From Lasioglossum baleicum (lineage: Eukaryota; Arthropoda; Insecta; Hymenoptera; Halictidae): 64,000 bases of DNA. Both the position numbers and the translations under genes were made by a program. The stretch is taken from NCBI RefSeq assembly GCF_051020765.1, contig NC_134933.1, positions 744,001 through 808,000 of the forward strand, written 5' to 3'. Position 1 is the stretch's first letter, and each line of letters begins with the position of its first letter. The notes beneath the pieces are model-generated. The model was not told the DNA's origin. It searched no databases and saw nothing but the letters and a program-made list of their open reading frames with translations. Shown piece after piece: positions 51,001 to 61,764 of the stretch.

Positions 51001-54000
51001 GGCGTTAAATTCGAACGTTTGAATCAGTTATTTTCTTTCGGGCCCTTTTCAGCCCTGAACCGTGGATGCGCCGAAATTCGGGTTTCATTTATAACGCGGC
51101 AGCTTATACCCCCGAGCGTTACCGACCACTGCCGGTGGTGGTCGGTAAGTTATCCTCCGCCGAGGACGACGCGCGTTACCGATGCACACGTAAAAAATTT
51201 TTCGCGAATTTTCGCGAATTTTTCGCGCGCTGAACCTTCGTCTCCGCGTCCTCCGTCCGACGAGCCTACTCTCGCCCGCACCCGTCGACCCGTTCTCGAG
51301 CTATACGGCGACAAAGAAACTTTGATTTTTCACTAATTTGACGTCATCGAAAAAGTTACGGCCAACTGGGAATTAAAGGTATATCGCCTTCCCGAATTTT
51401 CCGGGAGCCCATCGGGCCTTCGGCCCCGCTTGGCTCGGCTCGACTCGGCTCAGCTCGAGGTCGAGGTCGTCGGTAGCGACGATAGTGGCGGGGAGGCGCG
51501 CGATTGGTCTGTCATCGCCATCCTCCCCCCCATACCCTTTAAAATTAATGGAAAATGTAAACCAAAACGTAGAGTCGGATTCGTAACCTCGAAGTTACAA
51601 GTCGATTCGCTCAACTATCAAGGGAGAGTAAACGCGGCGACTGTGGCGGCACTCGCCACCGATGCGAAGTCAGCGTCGCAAAGTTGGCGTTAAATCCGAA
51701 CGTTTGAATAAGTTATTTTCTTTCGGGCCCTTTTCTGCCCTGAACCGTGGAAGCGCCGAAATTCGGGTTTCATTTGTAACGCGGCAGCTTATACCCCCCG
51801 TGCGTTACCGACCACTGCCGGTGGTGGTCGGTAAGTTATCCTCCGCCGAGGACGACGCGCGTTACCGATGCACACGTAAAAAATGTTTCGCGAATTTTTC
51901 GCACGGTAAATCTTTGTCTCCGCGTCCTCCGTCCGACGAGCCTACTCTCGCCCGCACCCGTCGACCCGTTCTCGAGCTATACGGCGACAAAGAAATCGCA
52001 AAATTTCCCTAATTTGACGTCACCGAAAAAAGTGACGGCCAACTGGGAATTAAAGGTATATCGCCTTCCCGAATTTTCCGGGAGCCCATCGGGCCTTCGG
52101 CCCCGCTTGGCTCGGCTCGACTAGGCTCGAGGTCGAGGTCGTCGGTAGCGACGATGATGGCGGGGAGGCGCGAGATTGGTCTGTCATCGCCATCCTCCCC
52201 CCCTGCCCTTTAAAATTAATGGAAAATGTAAACCTAAACGTAGAGTCGGATTCGTAACCTCGAAGTTACAAGTCGATTCGCTCAACTATCAAGGGAGAGT
52301 AAACGCGGCGACTGTGGCGGCACTCGCCACCGATGCGAAGTCAGCGTCGCGAAGTTGGCGTTAAATTCGAACGTTTGAATCAGTTATTTTCTTTCGGGCC
52401 CTTTTCAGCGCTGAACCGTGGAAGCGCCGAAATTCGGGTTTCATTTATAACGCGGCAGCTTATACCCCCGAGCGTTACCGACCACTGCCGGTGGTGGTCG
52501 GTAAGTTATCCTCCGCCGAGGACGACGCGCGTTACCGATGCACACGTAAAAAATTTTTCGCGAATTTTTCGCGCGGTAAACCTTTGTCTCCGCGTCCTCC
52601 GTCCGACGAGCCTACTCTCGCCCGCACCCGTCGACCCGTTCTCGAGCTATACGGCGACAAAGAAATTGCAAAATTTCACTAATTTGACGTCATCGAAAAA
52701 GTTACGGCCAACTGGGAATTAAAGGTATATCGCCTTCCCGAATTTTCCGGGAGCCCATCGGGCCTTCGGCCCCGCTTGGCTCGGCTCTACTCGGCTCGAG
52801 GTCGAGGTCGTCGGTCGCGACGATAGTGGCGGGGAGGCGCGCGATTGGTCTGTCATCGCCATCCTCCCCCCCCCTTCCCCTTTAAAATTAATGGAAAATG
52901 TAAACCTAAACGGAGAATAGGATTCGTAACCTCGAAGTTACAAGTCGATTCGCTCAACTATCAAGGGAGTGTAAACGCGGCGACTGTGGCGGCAGTCGCC
53001 ACCGATGCGATGTCAGCGTCGCGAAGTTGGCGTTAAATTCGAACGTTTGAATCAGTTATTTTCTTTCGGGCCCTTTTCAGCCCTGAACCGTGGAAGCGCC
53101 GAAATTCGGGTTTCATTTATAACGCGGCAGCTTATACCCCCGAGCGTTACCGACCACTGCCGGTGGTGGTCGGTAAGTTATCCTCCGCCGAGGACGACGC
53201 GCGTTACCGATGCACACGTAAAAAATTTTTCGCGAATTTTTCGCGCGGTAAACCTTTGTCTCCGCGTCCTCCGTCCGACGAGCCTACTCTCGCCCGCACC
53301 CGTCGACCCGTTCTCGAGCTATACGGCGACAAAGAAATCGCAAAATTTCACTAATTTGACGTCACCGAAAAAAGTGACGGCCAACTGGGAATTAAAGGTA
53401 TATCGCCTTCCCGAATTTTCCGGGAGCCCATCGGGCCTTCGGCCCCGCTCGGCTCGGCTCGACTAGGCTCGAGGTCGAGGTCGTCGGTAGCGACGATGGT
53501 GGCGGGGAGGCGCGCGATTGGTCTGTCATCGCCATCCTCCCCCCCCCTACCCCTTTAAAATTAATGGAAAATGTAAACCTAAACGGAGAATAGGATTCGT
53601 AACCTCGAAGTTACAAGTCGATTCGCTCAACTATCAAGGGAGATTAAACGCGGCGACTGTGGCGGCACTCGCCACCGATGCGAAGTCAGCGTCGCAAAGT
53701 TGGCGTTAAATCCGAACTTTTGAATCAGTTATTTTCTTTCGGGCCCTTTTCTGCCCTGAACCGTGGAAGCGCCGAAATTCGGGTTTCATTTGTAACGCGG
53801 CAGCTTATACCCCCCAGCGTTACCGACCACTGCCGGTGGTGGTCGGTAAGTTATCCTCCGCCGAGGTCGACGCGCGTTACAGATGCACACGTAAAATATT
53901 TTTCGCGAATTTTCGCGAATTTTTCGCGCGGTAAACCTTCGTCTCCGCGTCCTCCGTCCGACGAGCCTACTCTCGCCCGCACCCGTCGACCCGTTCTCGA

Positions 54001-54364
54001 GCTATACGGCGACAAAAAAATCGCAAAATTTCACTAATTTGACGTCACCGAAAAAGTTACGGCCAACTGGGAATTAAAGGTATATCGCCTTCCCGAATTT
54101 TCCGGGAGCCCATCGGGCCTTCGGCCCTGCTCGGCTCGGCTCGGCTCGGCTCAGCTCGAGGTCGAGGTCGTCGGTAGCGACGATAGTGGCGGGGAGGCGC
54201 GCGATTGGTCTGTCATCGCCATCCTCCCCCCCCCCTACCCTTTAAAATTAATGGAAAATGTAAACCAAAACGTAGAGTCGGATTCGTAACCTCGAAGTTA
54301 CAAGTCGATTCGCTCAACTATCAAGGGAGAGTAAACGCGGCGACTGAGACGGCACTCGCCACCG
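47597..54364 (+). repeat. Satellite units 71-80
   Basis: Units start at 47597, 48266, 48942, 49620, 50292, 50977, 51662, 52333, 53005 and 53678. Their lengths are 669, 676, 678, 672, 685, 685, 671, 672, 673 and 687. The anchor at 47,597 is preceded by a one-base deletion (gtgcggc), which joins two neighbouring frames into 220 codons. Units 48266-52333 are the right-hand copy of the 4.8-kb duplication. Unit 53678 is H-type with a private gaacttttg, shared only with 58395. Confidence 0.95.
48047..52815 (+). repeat. Right copy of 4.8-kb duplication (seven units)
   Basis: Counterpart of 42,648-47,412. The left edge falls in the CTCGG pentamer run, and the right edge falls at gtcggt just before the GC-box motif. 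Both edges are in the same short stretch of the unit, which suggests exchange at this low-complexity site. Confidence 0.92.
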
Positions 54365-55038
54365 ATGCGAAGTCAGCGTCGCGAAGTTGGCGTTAAATTC
54401 GAACGTTTGAATAAGTTATTTTCTTTCGGGCCCTTTTCTGCCCTGAACCGTGGAAGCGCCGAAATTCGGGTTTCATTTGTAACGCGGCAGCTTATACCCC
54501 CCGTGCGTTACCGACCACTGCCGGTGGTGGTCGGTAAGTTATCCTCCGCCGAGGACGACGCGCGTTACCGATGCACACGTAAAAAATGTTTCGCGAATTT
54601 TTCGCGCGCTGAACCTTCGTCTCCGCGTCCTCCGTCCGACGAGCCTACTCTCGCCCGCACCCGTCGACCCGTTCTCGAGCTATACGGCGACAAAGAAATC
54701 GCAAAATTTCACTAATTTGACGTCACCGAAAAAAGTGACGGCCAACTGGGAATTAAAGGTATATCGCCTTCCCGAATTTTCCGGGAGCCCATCGGGCCTT
54801 CGGCCCCGCTTGGCTCGGCTCGACTCGGCTCGAGGTCGAGGTCGTCGGTAACGACGATGGTGGCGGGGAGGCGCGCGATTGGTCTGTCATCGCCATCCTC
54901 CCCCCTACCCTTCAAAATTAATGGAAAATGTAAACCTAAACGTAGAGTCGGATTCGTAACCTCGAAGTTACAAGTCGATTCGCTCAACTATCAAGGGAGA
55001 GTAAACGCGGCGACTGTGGCGGCACTCGCCACCGATGC
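52794..55038 (+). repeat. Left copy of 2.2-kb duplication (just over three units)
   Basis: Matches 57,511-59,756 at an offset of 4,717-4,718 bp (seven units). Shared rare tags are gtcggtcgcgac, gggagtgtaaac, gcagtcgcc and gaacttttg. The differences seen are one C in a C-tract and ctcggctcgg versus ctcttctcgg. Confidence 0.92.
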
Positions 55039-55608
55039 GAAGTCAGCGTCGCAAAGTTGGCGTTAAATCCGAACGTTTGAATCAGTTATTTTCTTTCGGG
55101 CCCTTTTCAGCGCTGAACCGTGGAAGCGTCGAAATTCGGGTTTCATTTATAACGCGGCAGCTTATACCCCCGAGCGTTACCGACCACTGCCGGTGGTGGT
55201 CGGTAAGTTATCCTCCGCCGAGGACGACGCGCGTTACCGATGCACACGTAAAAAATGTTTCGCGAATTTTTCGAACGGTAAATCTTTGTCTCCGCGTCCT
55301 CCGTCCGACGAGCCTACTCTCGCCCGCACCCGTCGACCCGTTCTCGAGCTATACGGCGACAAAGAAATCGCAAAATTTCACTAATTTGACGTCACCGAAA
55401 AAAGAGACGGCCAACTGGGAATTAAAGGTATATCGCCTTCCCGAATTTTCCGGGAGCCCATCGGGCCTTCGGCTCCGCTCGGCTCGGCTCGACTAGGCTC
55501 GAGGTCGAGGTCGTCGGTAGCGACGATGGTGGCGGGGAGGCGCGCGATTGGTCTGTCATCGCCATCCTCCCCCCCTTCCCCTTTAAAATTAATGGAAAAT
55601 GTAAACCT

Positions 55609-57500
55609 AAACGTAGAGTCGGATTCGTAACCTCGAAGTTACAAGTCGATTCGCTCAACTATCAAGGGAGAGTAAACGCGGCGACTGTGGCGGCACTCGC
55701 CACCGATGCGAAGTCAGCGTCGCAAAGTTGGCGTTAAATCCGAACGTTTGAATAAGTTATTTTCTTTCGGGCCCTTTTCTGCCCTGAACCGTGGAAGCGC
55801 CGAAATTCGGGTTTCATTTGTAACGCGGCAGCTTATACCCCCCGTGCGTTACCGACCACTGCCGGTGGTGGTCGGTAAGTTATCCTCCGCCGAGGACGAC
55901 GCGCGTTACCGATGCACACGTAAAAAATGTTTCGCGAATTTTTCGCACGGTAAATCTTTGTCTCCGCGTCCTCCGTCCGACGAGCCTACTCTCGCCCGCA
56001 CCCGTCGACCCGTTCTCGAGCTATACGGCGACAAAGAAATCGCAAAATTTCCCTAATTTGACGTCACCGAAAAAAGTGACGGCCAACTGGGAATTAAAGG
56101 TATATCGCCTTCCCGAATTTTCCGGGAGCCCATCGGGCCTTCGGCCCCGCTTGGCTCGGCTCGACTAGGCTCGAGGTCGAGGTCGTCGGTAGCGACGATG
56201 ATGGCGGGGAGGCGCGAGATTGGTCTGTCATCGCCATCCTCCCCCCCTACCCTTTAAAATTAATGGAAAATGTAAACCTAAACGTAGAGTCGGATTCGTA
56301 ACCTCGAAGTTACAAGTCGATTCGCTCAACTATCAAGGGAGAGTAAACGCGGCGACTGTGGCGGCACTCGCCACCGATGCGAAGTCAGCGTCGCGAAGTT
56401 GGCGTTAAATTCGAACGTTTGAATCAGTTATTTTCTTTCGGGCCCTTTTCAGCGCTGAACCGTGGAAGCGCCGAAATTCGGGTTTCATTTATAACGCGGC
56501 AGCTTATACCCCCGAGCGTTACCGACCACTGCCGGTGGTGGTCGGTAAGTTATCCTCCGCCGAGGACGACGCGCGTTACCGATGCACACGTAAAAAATTT
56601 TTCGCGAATTTTTCGCGCGGTAAACCTTTGTCTCCGCGTCCTCCGTCCGACGAGCCTACTCTCGCCCGCACCCGTCGACCCGTTCTCGAGCTATACGGCG
56701 ACAAAGAAATTGCAAAATTTCACTAATTTGACGTCATCGAAAAAGTTACGGCCAACTGGGAATTAAAGGTATATCGCCTTCCCGAATTTTCCGGGAGCCC
56801 ATCGGGCCTTCGGCCCCGCTTGGCTCGGCTCTACTCGGCTCGAGGTCGAGGTCGTCGGTAACGACGATGGTGGCGGGGAGGCGCGCGATTGGTCTGTCAT
56901 CGCCATCCTCCCCCCTACCCTTCAAAATTAATGGAAAATGTAAACCTAAACGTAGAGTCGGATTCGTAACCTCGAAGTTACAAGTCGATTCGCTCAACTA
57001 TCAAGGGAGAGTAAACGCGGCGACTGTGCGGCACTCGCCACCGATGCGAAGTCAGCGTCGCGAAGTTGGTGTTAAATTCGAACGTTTGAATCAGTTATTT
57101 TCTTTCGGGCCCTTTTCAGCGCTGAACCGTGGAAGCGCCGAAATTCGGGTTTCATTTATAACGCGGCAGCTTATACCCCCGAGCGTTACCGACCACTGCC
57201 GGTGGTGGTCGGTAAGTTATCCTCCGCCGAGGACGACGCGCGTTACCGATGCACACGTAAAAAATTTTTCGCGAATTTTTCGCGCCGTAAACCTTTGTCT
57301 CCGCGTCCTCCGTCCGACGAGCCTACTCTCGCCCGCACCCGTCGACCCGTTCTCGAGCTATACGGCGACAAAGAAATCGCAAAATTTCACTAATTTGACG
57401 TCACCGAAAAAAGTGACGGCCAACTGGGAATTAAAGGTATATCGCCTTCCCGAATTTTCCGGGAGCCGAACGGGCCTTCGGCCCTGCTCGGTTCGGCTCG
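55609..57500 (+). repeat. Right copy of 1.9-kb duplication
   Basis: Counterpart of 46,162-48,053, with equal length including C-tracts. The right edge is again inside the CTCGG pentamer run. The shared one-base deletion near 57,028 opens a 256-codon frame (56,867-57,637) across a unit junction; I regard this as an accident of the deletion. Confidence 0.92.
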
Positions 57501-57510
57501 GCTCGGCTCA

Positions 57511-59756
57511 GCTCGAGGTCGAGGTCGTCGGTCGCGACGATAGTGGCGGGGAGGCGCGCGATTGGTCTGTCATCGCCATCCTCCCCCCCCCTTCCCCTTT
57601 AAAATTAATGGAAAATGTAAACCTAAACGGAGAATAGGATTCGTAACCTCGAAGTTACAAGTCGATTCGCTCAACTATCAAGGGAGTGTAAACGCGGCGA
57701 CTGTGGCGGCAGTCGCCACCGATGCGATGTCAGCGTCGCGAAGTTGGCGTTAAATTCGAACGTTTGAATCAGTTATTTTCTTTCGGGCCCTTTTCAGCCC
57801 TGAACCGTGGAAGCGCCGAAATTCGGGTTTCATTTATAACGCGGCAGCTTATACCCCCGAGCGTTACCGACCACTGCCGGTGGTGGTCGGTAAGTTATCC
57901 TCCGCCGAGGACGACGCGCGTTACCGATGCACACGTAAAAAATTTTTCGCGAATTTTTCGCGCGGTAAACCTTTGTCTCCGCGTCCTCCGTCCGACGAGC
58001 CTACTCTCGCCCGCACCCGTCGACCCGTTCTCGAGCTATACGGCGACAAAGAAATCGCAAAATTTCACTAATTTGACGTCACCGAAAAAAGTGACGGCCA
58101 ACTGGGAATTAAAGGTATATCGCCTTCCCGAATTTTCCGGGAGCCCATCGGGCCTTCGGCCCCGCTCGGCTCGGCTCGACTAGGCTCGAGGTCGAGGTCG
58201 TCGGTAGCGACGATGGTGGCGGGGAGGCGCGCGATTGGTCTGTCATCGCCATCCTCCCCCCCCCTACCCCTTTAAAATTAATGGAAAATGTAAACCTAAA
58301 CGGAGAATAGGATTCGTAACCTCGAAGTTACAAGTCGATTCGCTCAACTATCAAGGGAGATTAAACGCGGCGACTGTGGCGGCACTCGCCACCGATGCGA
58401 AGTCAGCGTCGCAAAGTTGGCGTTAAATCCGAACTTTTGAATCAGTTATTTTCTTTCGGGCCCTTTTCTGCCCTGAACCGTGGAAGCGCCGAAATTCGGG
58501 TTTCATTTGTAACGCGGCAGCTTATACCCCCCAGCGTTACCGACCACTGCCGGTGGTGGTCGGTAAGTTATCCTCCGCCGAGGTCGACGCGCGTTACAGA
58601 TGCACACGTAAAATATTTTTCGCGAATTTTCGCGAATTTTTCGCGCGGTAAACCTTCGTCTCCGCGTCCTCCGTCCGACGAGCCTACTCTCGCCCGCACC
58701 CGTCGACCCGTTCTCGAGCTATACGGCGACAAAAAAATCGCAAAATTTCACTAATTTGACGTCACCGAAAAAGTTACGGCCAACTGGGAATTAAAGGTAT
58801 ATCGCCTTCCCGAATTTTCCGGGAGCCCATCGGGCCTTCGGCCCTGCTCGGCTCGGCTCTTCTCGGCTCAGCTCGAGGTCGAGGTCGTCGGTAGCGACGA
58901 TAGTGGCGGGGAGGCGCGCGATTGGTCTGTCATCGCCATCCTCCCCCCCCCCCTACCCTTTAAAATTAATGGAAAATGTAAACCAAAACGTAGAGTCGGA
59001 TTCGTAACCTCGAAGTTACAAGTCGATTCGCTCAACTATCAAGGGAGAGTAAACGCGGCGACTGAGACGGCACTCGCCACCGATGCGAAGTCAGCGTCGC
59101 GAAGTTGGCGTTAAATTCGAACGTTTGAATAAGTTATTTTCTTTCGGGCCCTTTTCTGCCCTGAACCGTGGAAGCGCCGAAATTCGGGTTTCATTTGTAA
59201 CGCGGCAGCTTATACCCCCCGTGCGTTACCGACCACTGCCGGTGGTGGTCGGTAAGTTATCCTCCGCCGAGGACGACGCGCGTTACCGATGCACACGTAA
59301 AAAATGTTTCGCGAATTTTTCGCGCGCTGAACCTTCGTCTCCGCGTCCTCCGTCCGACGAGCCTACTCTCGCCCGCACCCGTCGACCCGTTCTCGAGCTA
59401 TACGGCGACAAAGAAATCGCAAAATTTCACTAATTTGACGTCACCGAAAAAAGTGACGGCCAACTGGGAATTAAAGGTATATCGCCTTCCCGAATTTTCC
59501 GGGAGCCCATCGGGCCTTCGGCCCCGCTTGGCTCGGCTCGACTCGGCTCGAGGTCGAGGTCGTCGGTAACGACGATGGTGGCGGGGAGGCGCGCGATTGG
59601 TCTGTCATCGCCATCCTCCCCCCTACCCTTCAAAATTAATGGAAAATGTAAACCTAAACGTAGAGTCGGATTCGTAACCTCGAAGTTACAAGTCGATTCG
59701 CTCAACTATCAAGGGAGAGTAAACGCGGCGACTGTGGCGGCACTCGCCACCGATGC
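57511..59756 (+). repeat. Right copy of 2.2-kb duplication
   Basis: Counterpart of 52,794-55,038. The left edge lies 10 bp after the end of the 1.9-kb duplication. The stretch 55,609-59,756 is therefore a patchwork of two blocks copied from different places in the array. Confidence 0.92.
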
Positions 59757-60495
59757 CAAGTCAGCGTCGCGAAGTTGGCGTTAAATTCGAACGTTTGAAT
59801 CAGTTATTTTCTTTCGGGCCCTTTTCTGCCCTGAACCGTGGAAGCGCCGAAATTCGGGTTTCATTTGTAACGCGGCAGCTTATACCCCCCGTGCGTTACC
59901 GACCACTGCCGGTGGTGGTCGGTAAGTTATCCTCCGCCGAGGACGACGCGCGTTACCGATGCACACGTAAAAAATGTTTCGCGAATTTTTCGCGCGCTGA
60001 ACCTTCGTCTCCGCGTCCTCCGTCCGACGAGCCTACTCTCGCCCGCACCCGTCGACCCGTTCTCGAGCTATACGGCGACAAAGAAATCGCAAAATTTCAC
60101 TAATTTGACGTCACCGAAAAAAGTGACGGCCAACTGGGAATTAAAGGTATATCGCCTTCCCGAATTTTCCGGGAGCCCATCGGGCCTTCGGCCCCGCTTG
60201 GCTCGGCTCGACTCGGCTCGAGGTCGAGGTCGTCGGTAACGACGATGGTGGCGGGGAGGCGCGCGATTGGTCTGTCATCGCCATCCTCCCCCCTACCCTT
60301 CAAAATTAATGGAAAATGTAAACCTAAACGTAGAGTCGGATTCGTAACCTCGAAGTTACAAGTCGATTCGCTCAACTATCAAGGGAGAGTAAACGCGGCG
60401 ACTGTGGCGGCACTCGCCACCGATGCCAAGTCAGCGTCGCGAAGTTGGCGTTAAATTCGAACGTTTGAATCAGTTATTTTCTTTCGGGCCCTTTT
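59132..60495 (+). repeat. One-unit tandem duplication near the array edge
   Basis: 59,132-59,825 and 59,802-60,495 match at an offset of 670 bp over about 694 bp. Both have the mosaic of a ctg-type 5' part and a gcgcgctgaacc 3' part, first seen at 54,365. It lies within 1-2 units of the array end. Confidence 0.88.
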
Positions 60496-61095
60496 CAGCG
60501 CTGAACCGTGGAAGCGCCGAAATTCGGGTTTCATTTTTAACGCGGCAGCTTATACCCCCGTGCGTTACCGACCACTGCCGGTGGTGGTCGGTAAGTTATC
60601 CTCCGCCGAGGACGACGCGAGTTACCGATGCACACGTAAAAAATGTTTCGCGAATTTTTCGAACGGTAAATCTTTGTCTCCGCGTCCTCCGTCCGACGAG
60701 CCTACTCTCGCCCGCACCCGTCGACCCGTTCTCGAGCTATACGGCGACAAAGAAATCGCAAAATTTCACTAATTTGACGTCACCGAAAAAAGTGACGGCC
60801 AACTGGGAATTAAAGGTATATCGCCTTCCCGAATTTTCCGGGAGCCCATCGGGCCTTCGGCTCCGCTCGGCTCGGCTCGACTAGGCTCGAGGTCGAGGTC
60901 GTCGGTAGCGACGATGGTGGCGGGGAGGCGCGCGATTGGTCTGTCATCGCCATCCTCCCCCCCCCTTGCCCTTTAAAATTAATGGAAAATGTAAACCTAA
61001 ACGTAGAGTCGGATTCGTAACCTCGAAGTTACAAGTCGATTCGCTCAACTATCAAGGGAGAGTAAACGCGGCGACTGTGGCGGCACTCGCCACCG

Positions 61096-61360
61096 ATGCG
61101 AAGTCAGCGTCGCAAAGTTGGCGTTAAATCCGAACGTTCGAATAAGTTATTTTCTTTCGGGCCCTTTTCTGCCCTGAACCGTGGAAGCGCCGAAATTCGG
61201 GTTTCATTTGTAACGCGGCAGCTTATACCCCCCGTGCGTTACCGACCACTGCCGGTGGTGGTCGGTAAGTTATCCTCCGCCGAGGACGACGCGCGTTACC
61301 GATGCACACGTAAAAAATGTTTCGCGAATTTTTCGCACGGTAAATCTTTGTCTCCGCGTC
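61096..61360 (+). repeat. Truncated last satellite unit at the array edge
   Basis: This unit is intact and typical of its subfamily (same as 3318, 7341, 17401, 26792 and 42197) up to tctccgcgtc at 61,360. It then breaks off after 265 bp. The next bases, accgacgag, could be a remnant of the normal ccgacgag with six bases lost, but homology ends by about 61,369. The unit shows no more divergence than interior units. Confidence 0.9.
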
Positions 61361-61729
61361 ACCGACGAGATACTGTTAAAGACTGCCAGCCTTACGGGAG
61401 TTGGCGGGACTCGAATTTTTCGGTGTTCTCTTACGCCCTCTAGGATATATTCTGACTGGAGTGAGAAACAGGAGGCCAACGACGGCATTTCGTCGGTGCA
61501 GAAGACACTGTATTGGTATCGTGTTAGCAACGCGCCCGCGCGCTACACTCGCCAGCGTACCTTTACTATATCCGTGTGCGCTGCTTGTGCGAGCCACAAT
61601 CTATTTTTAGAACTTGCCATGTTGCCATGCTTTACGGCTTACGGAAACGAAACTGAAATTCGACTGTCGAGCCGTCGAGCGTATGAATCGCAATCTGGAG
61701 CTAGCCTTCGGGTCCCCGTACAGCGAGGA
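61361..61729. other. Non-satellite segment of intermediate GC next to the array
   Basis: After the satellite breaks off, about 370 bp remain fairly GC- and CpG-rich (gcgcccgcgcgctac near 61,532-61,546) before composition drops. The segment shows no similarity to the unit that I can see. Open frames of 69-89 codons occur on both strands but have no recognisable domain. On the minus strand aattcgagtcc (about 61,409-61,419) resembles a tRNA-type B box with two mismatches, but no acceptable A box was found upstream. It could be a fragment of another repeat or a gene's upstream region; I cannot decide. Confidence 0.4.
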
Positions 61730-61764
61730 TTTTTTTTTTATTTTTATTTTTCATTACTTTTTTA
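61730..61764 (+). repeat. T-rich tract
   Basis: A run of T interrupted by single A, TCATTAC and similar marks the switch from intermediate-GC to AT-rich DNA. It is on the wrong side to be the poly(A) tail of a retroposon covering 61,361-61,729 in either orientation. Confidence 0.7.

Larger units (their letters stand above)
54365..61095 (+). repeat. Satellite units 81-90
   Basis: Units start at 54365, 55035, 55706, 56377, 57044, 57722, 58395, 59083, 59753 and 60423. Their lengths are 670, 671, 671, 667, 678, 673, 688, 670, 670 and 673. The block is assembled almost entirely from duplicated pieces: 55,609-57,500 matches 46,162-48,053, and 57,511-59,756 matches 52,794-55,038. The units at 59083 and 59753 are a fresh one-unit tandem duplication. 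The unit at 58395 is the longest (688 bp), with a private ctcttctcgg. Confidence 0.95.
1..61360 (+). repeat. Satellite DNA array, ~672-bp monomer, ~91.5 copies head to tail
   Basis: A single anchor (the gatgcgaagtcagcgtcgc-type motif, with minor variants) recurs 91 times from 628 to 61,096. The mean spacing is about 672 bp and the range is 653 to 688. Copies are nearly identical over their whole length, always on the same strand, with no spacer and no inserted element. One unit counted by hand is about 54% GC with roughly 75 CpG dinucleotides. Length variation comes from three places: a C-tract of 5-12 bases, a CTCGG pentamer stretch with a 15-20 bp deletion in 654-bp copies, and a 10-bp cgcgaatttt duplication in 681-688-bp copies. 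The array is open at the left edge and ends abruptly on the right. This is classical satellite organisation. A centromeric, pericentromeric or subtelomeric position cannot be told from the window. No known family is recognised. Confidence 0.98.

Noticed and set aside
56867..57637. 256-codon frame, the longest in the window (similarly 220 codons at 47,420 and 235 codons at 34,838)
   Set aside because: The 220- and 256-codon frames arise from a shared one-base deletion that joins two repeat frames across a unit junction. The 235-codon frame likewise runs across a junction and is equally accidental. None shows protein features.
1..61360. CRISPR-like array
   Set aside because: The whole 672-bp unit repeats with no unique spacers between short repeats.
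1..61360. Ribosomal DNA or another tandem gene family
   Set aside because: No rRNA, 5S, tRNA, histone or snRNA signature was seen in the unit on either strand.
61376..61460. tRNA gene or tRNA-derived SINE on the minus strand (B-box-like aattcgagtcc)
   Set aside because: No A box at a suitable distance, no acceptor-stem pairing found, and the A-tract lies on the wrong side.
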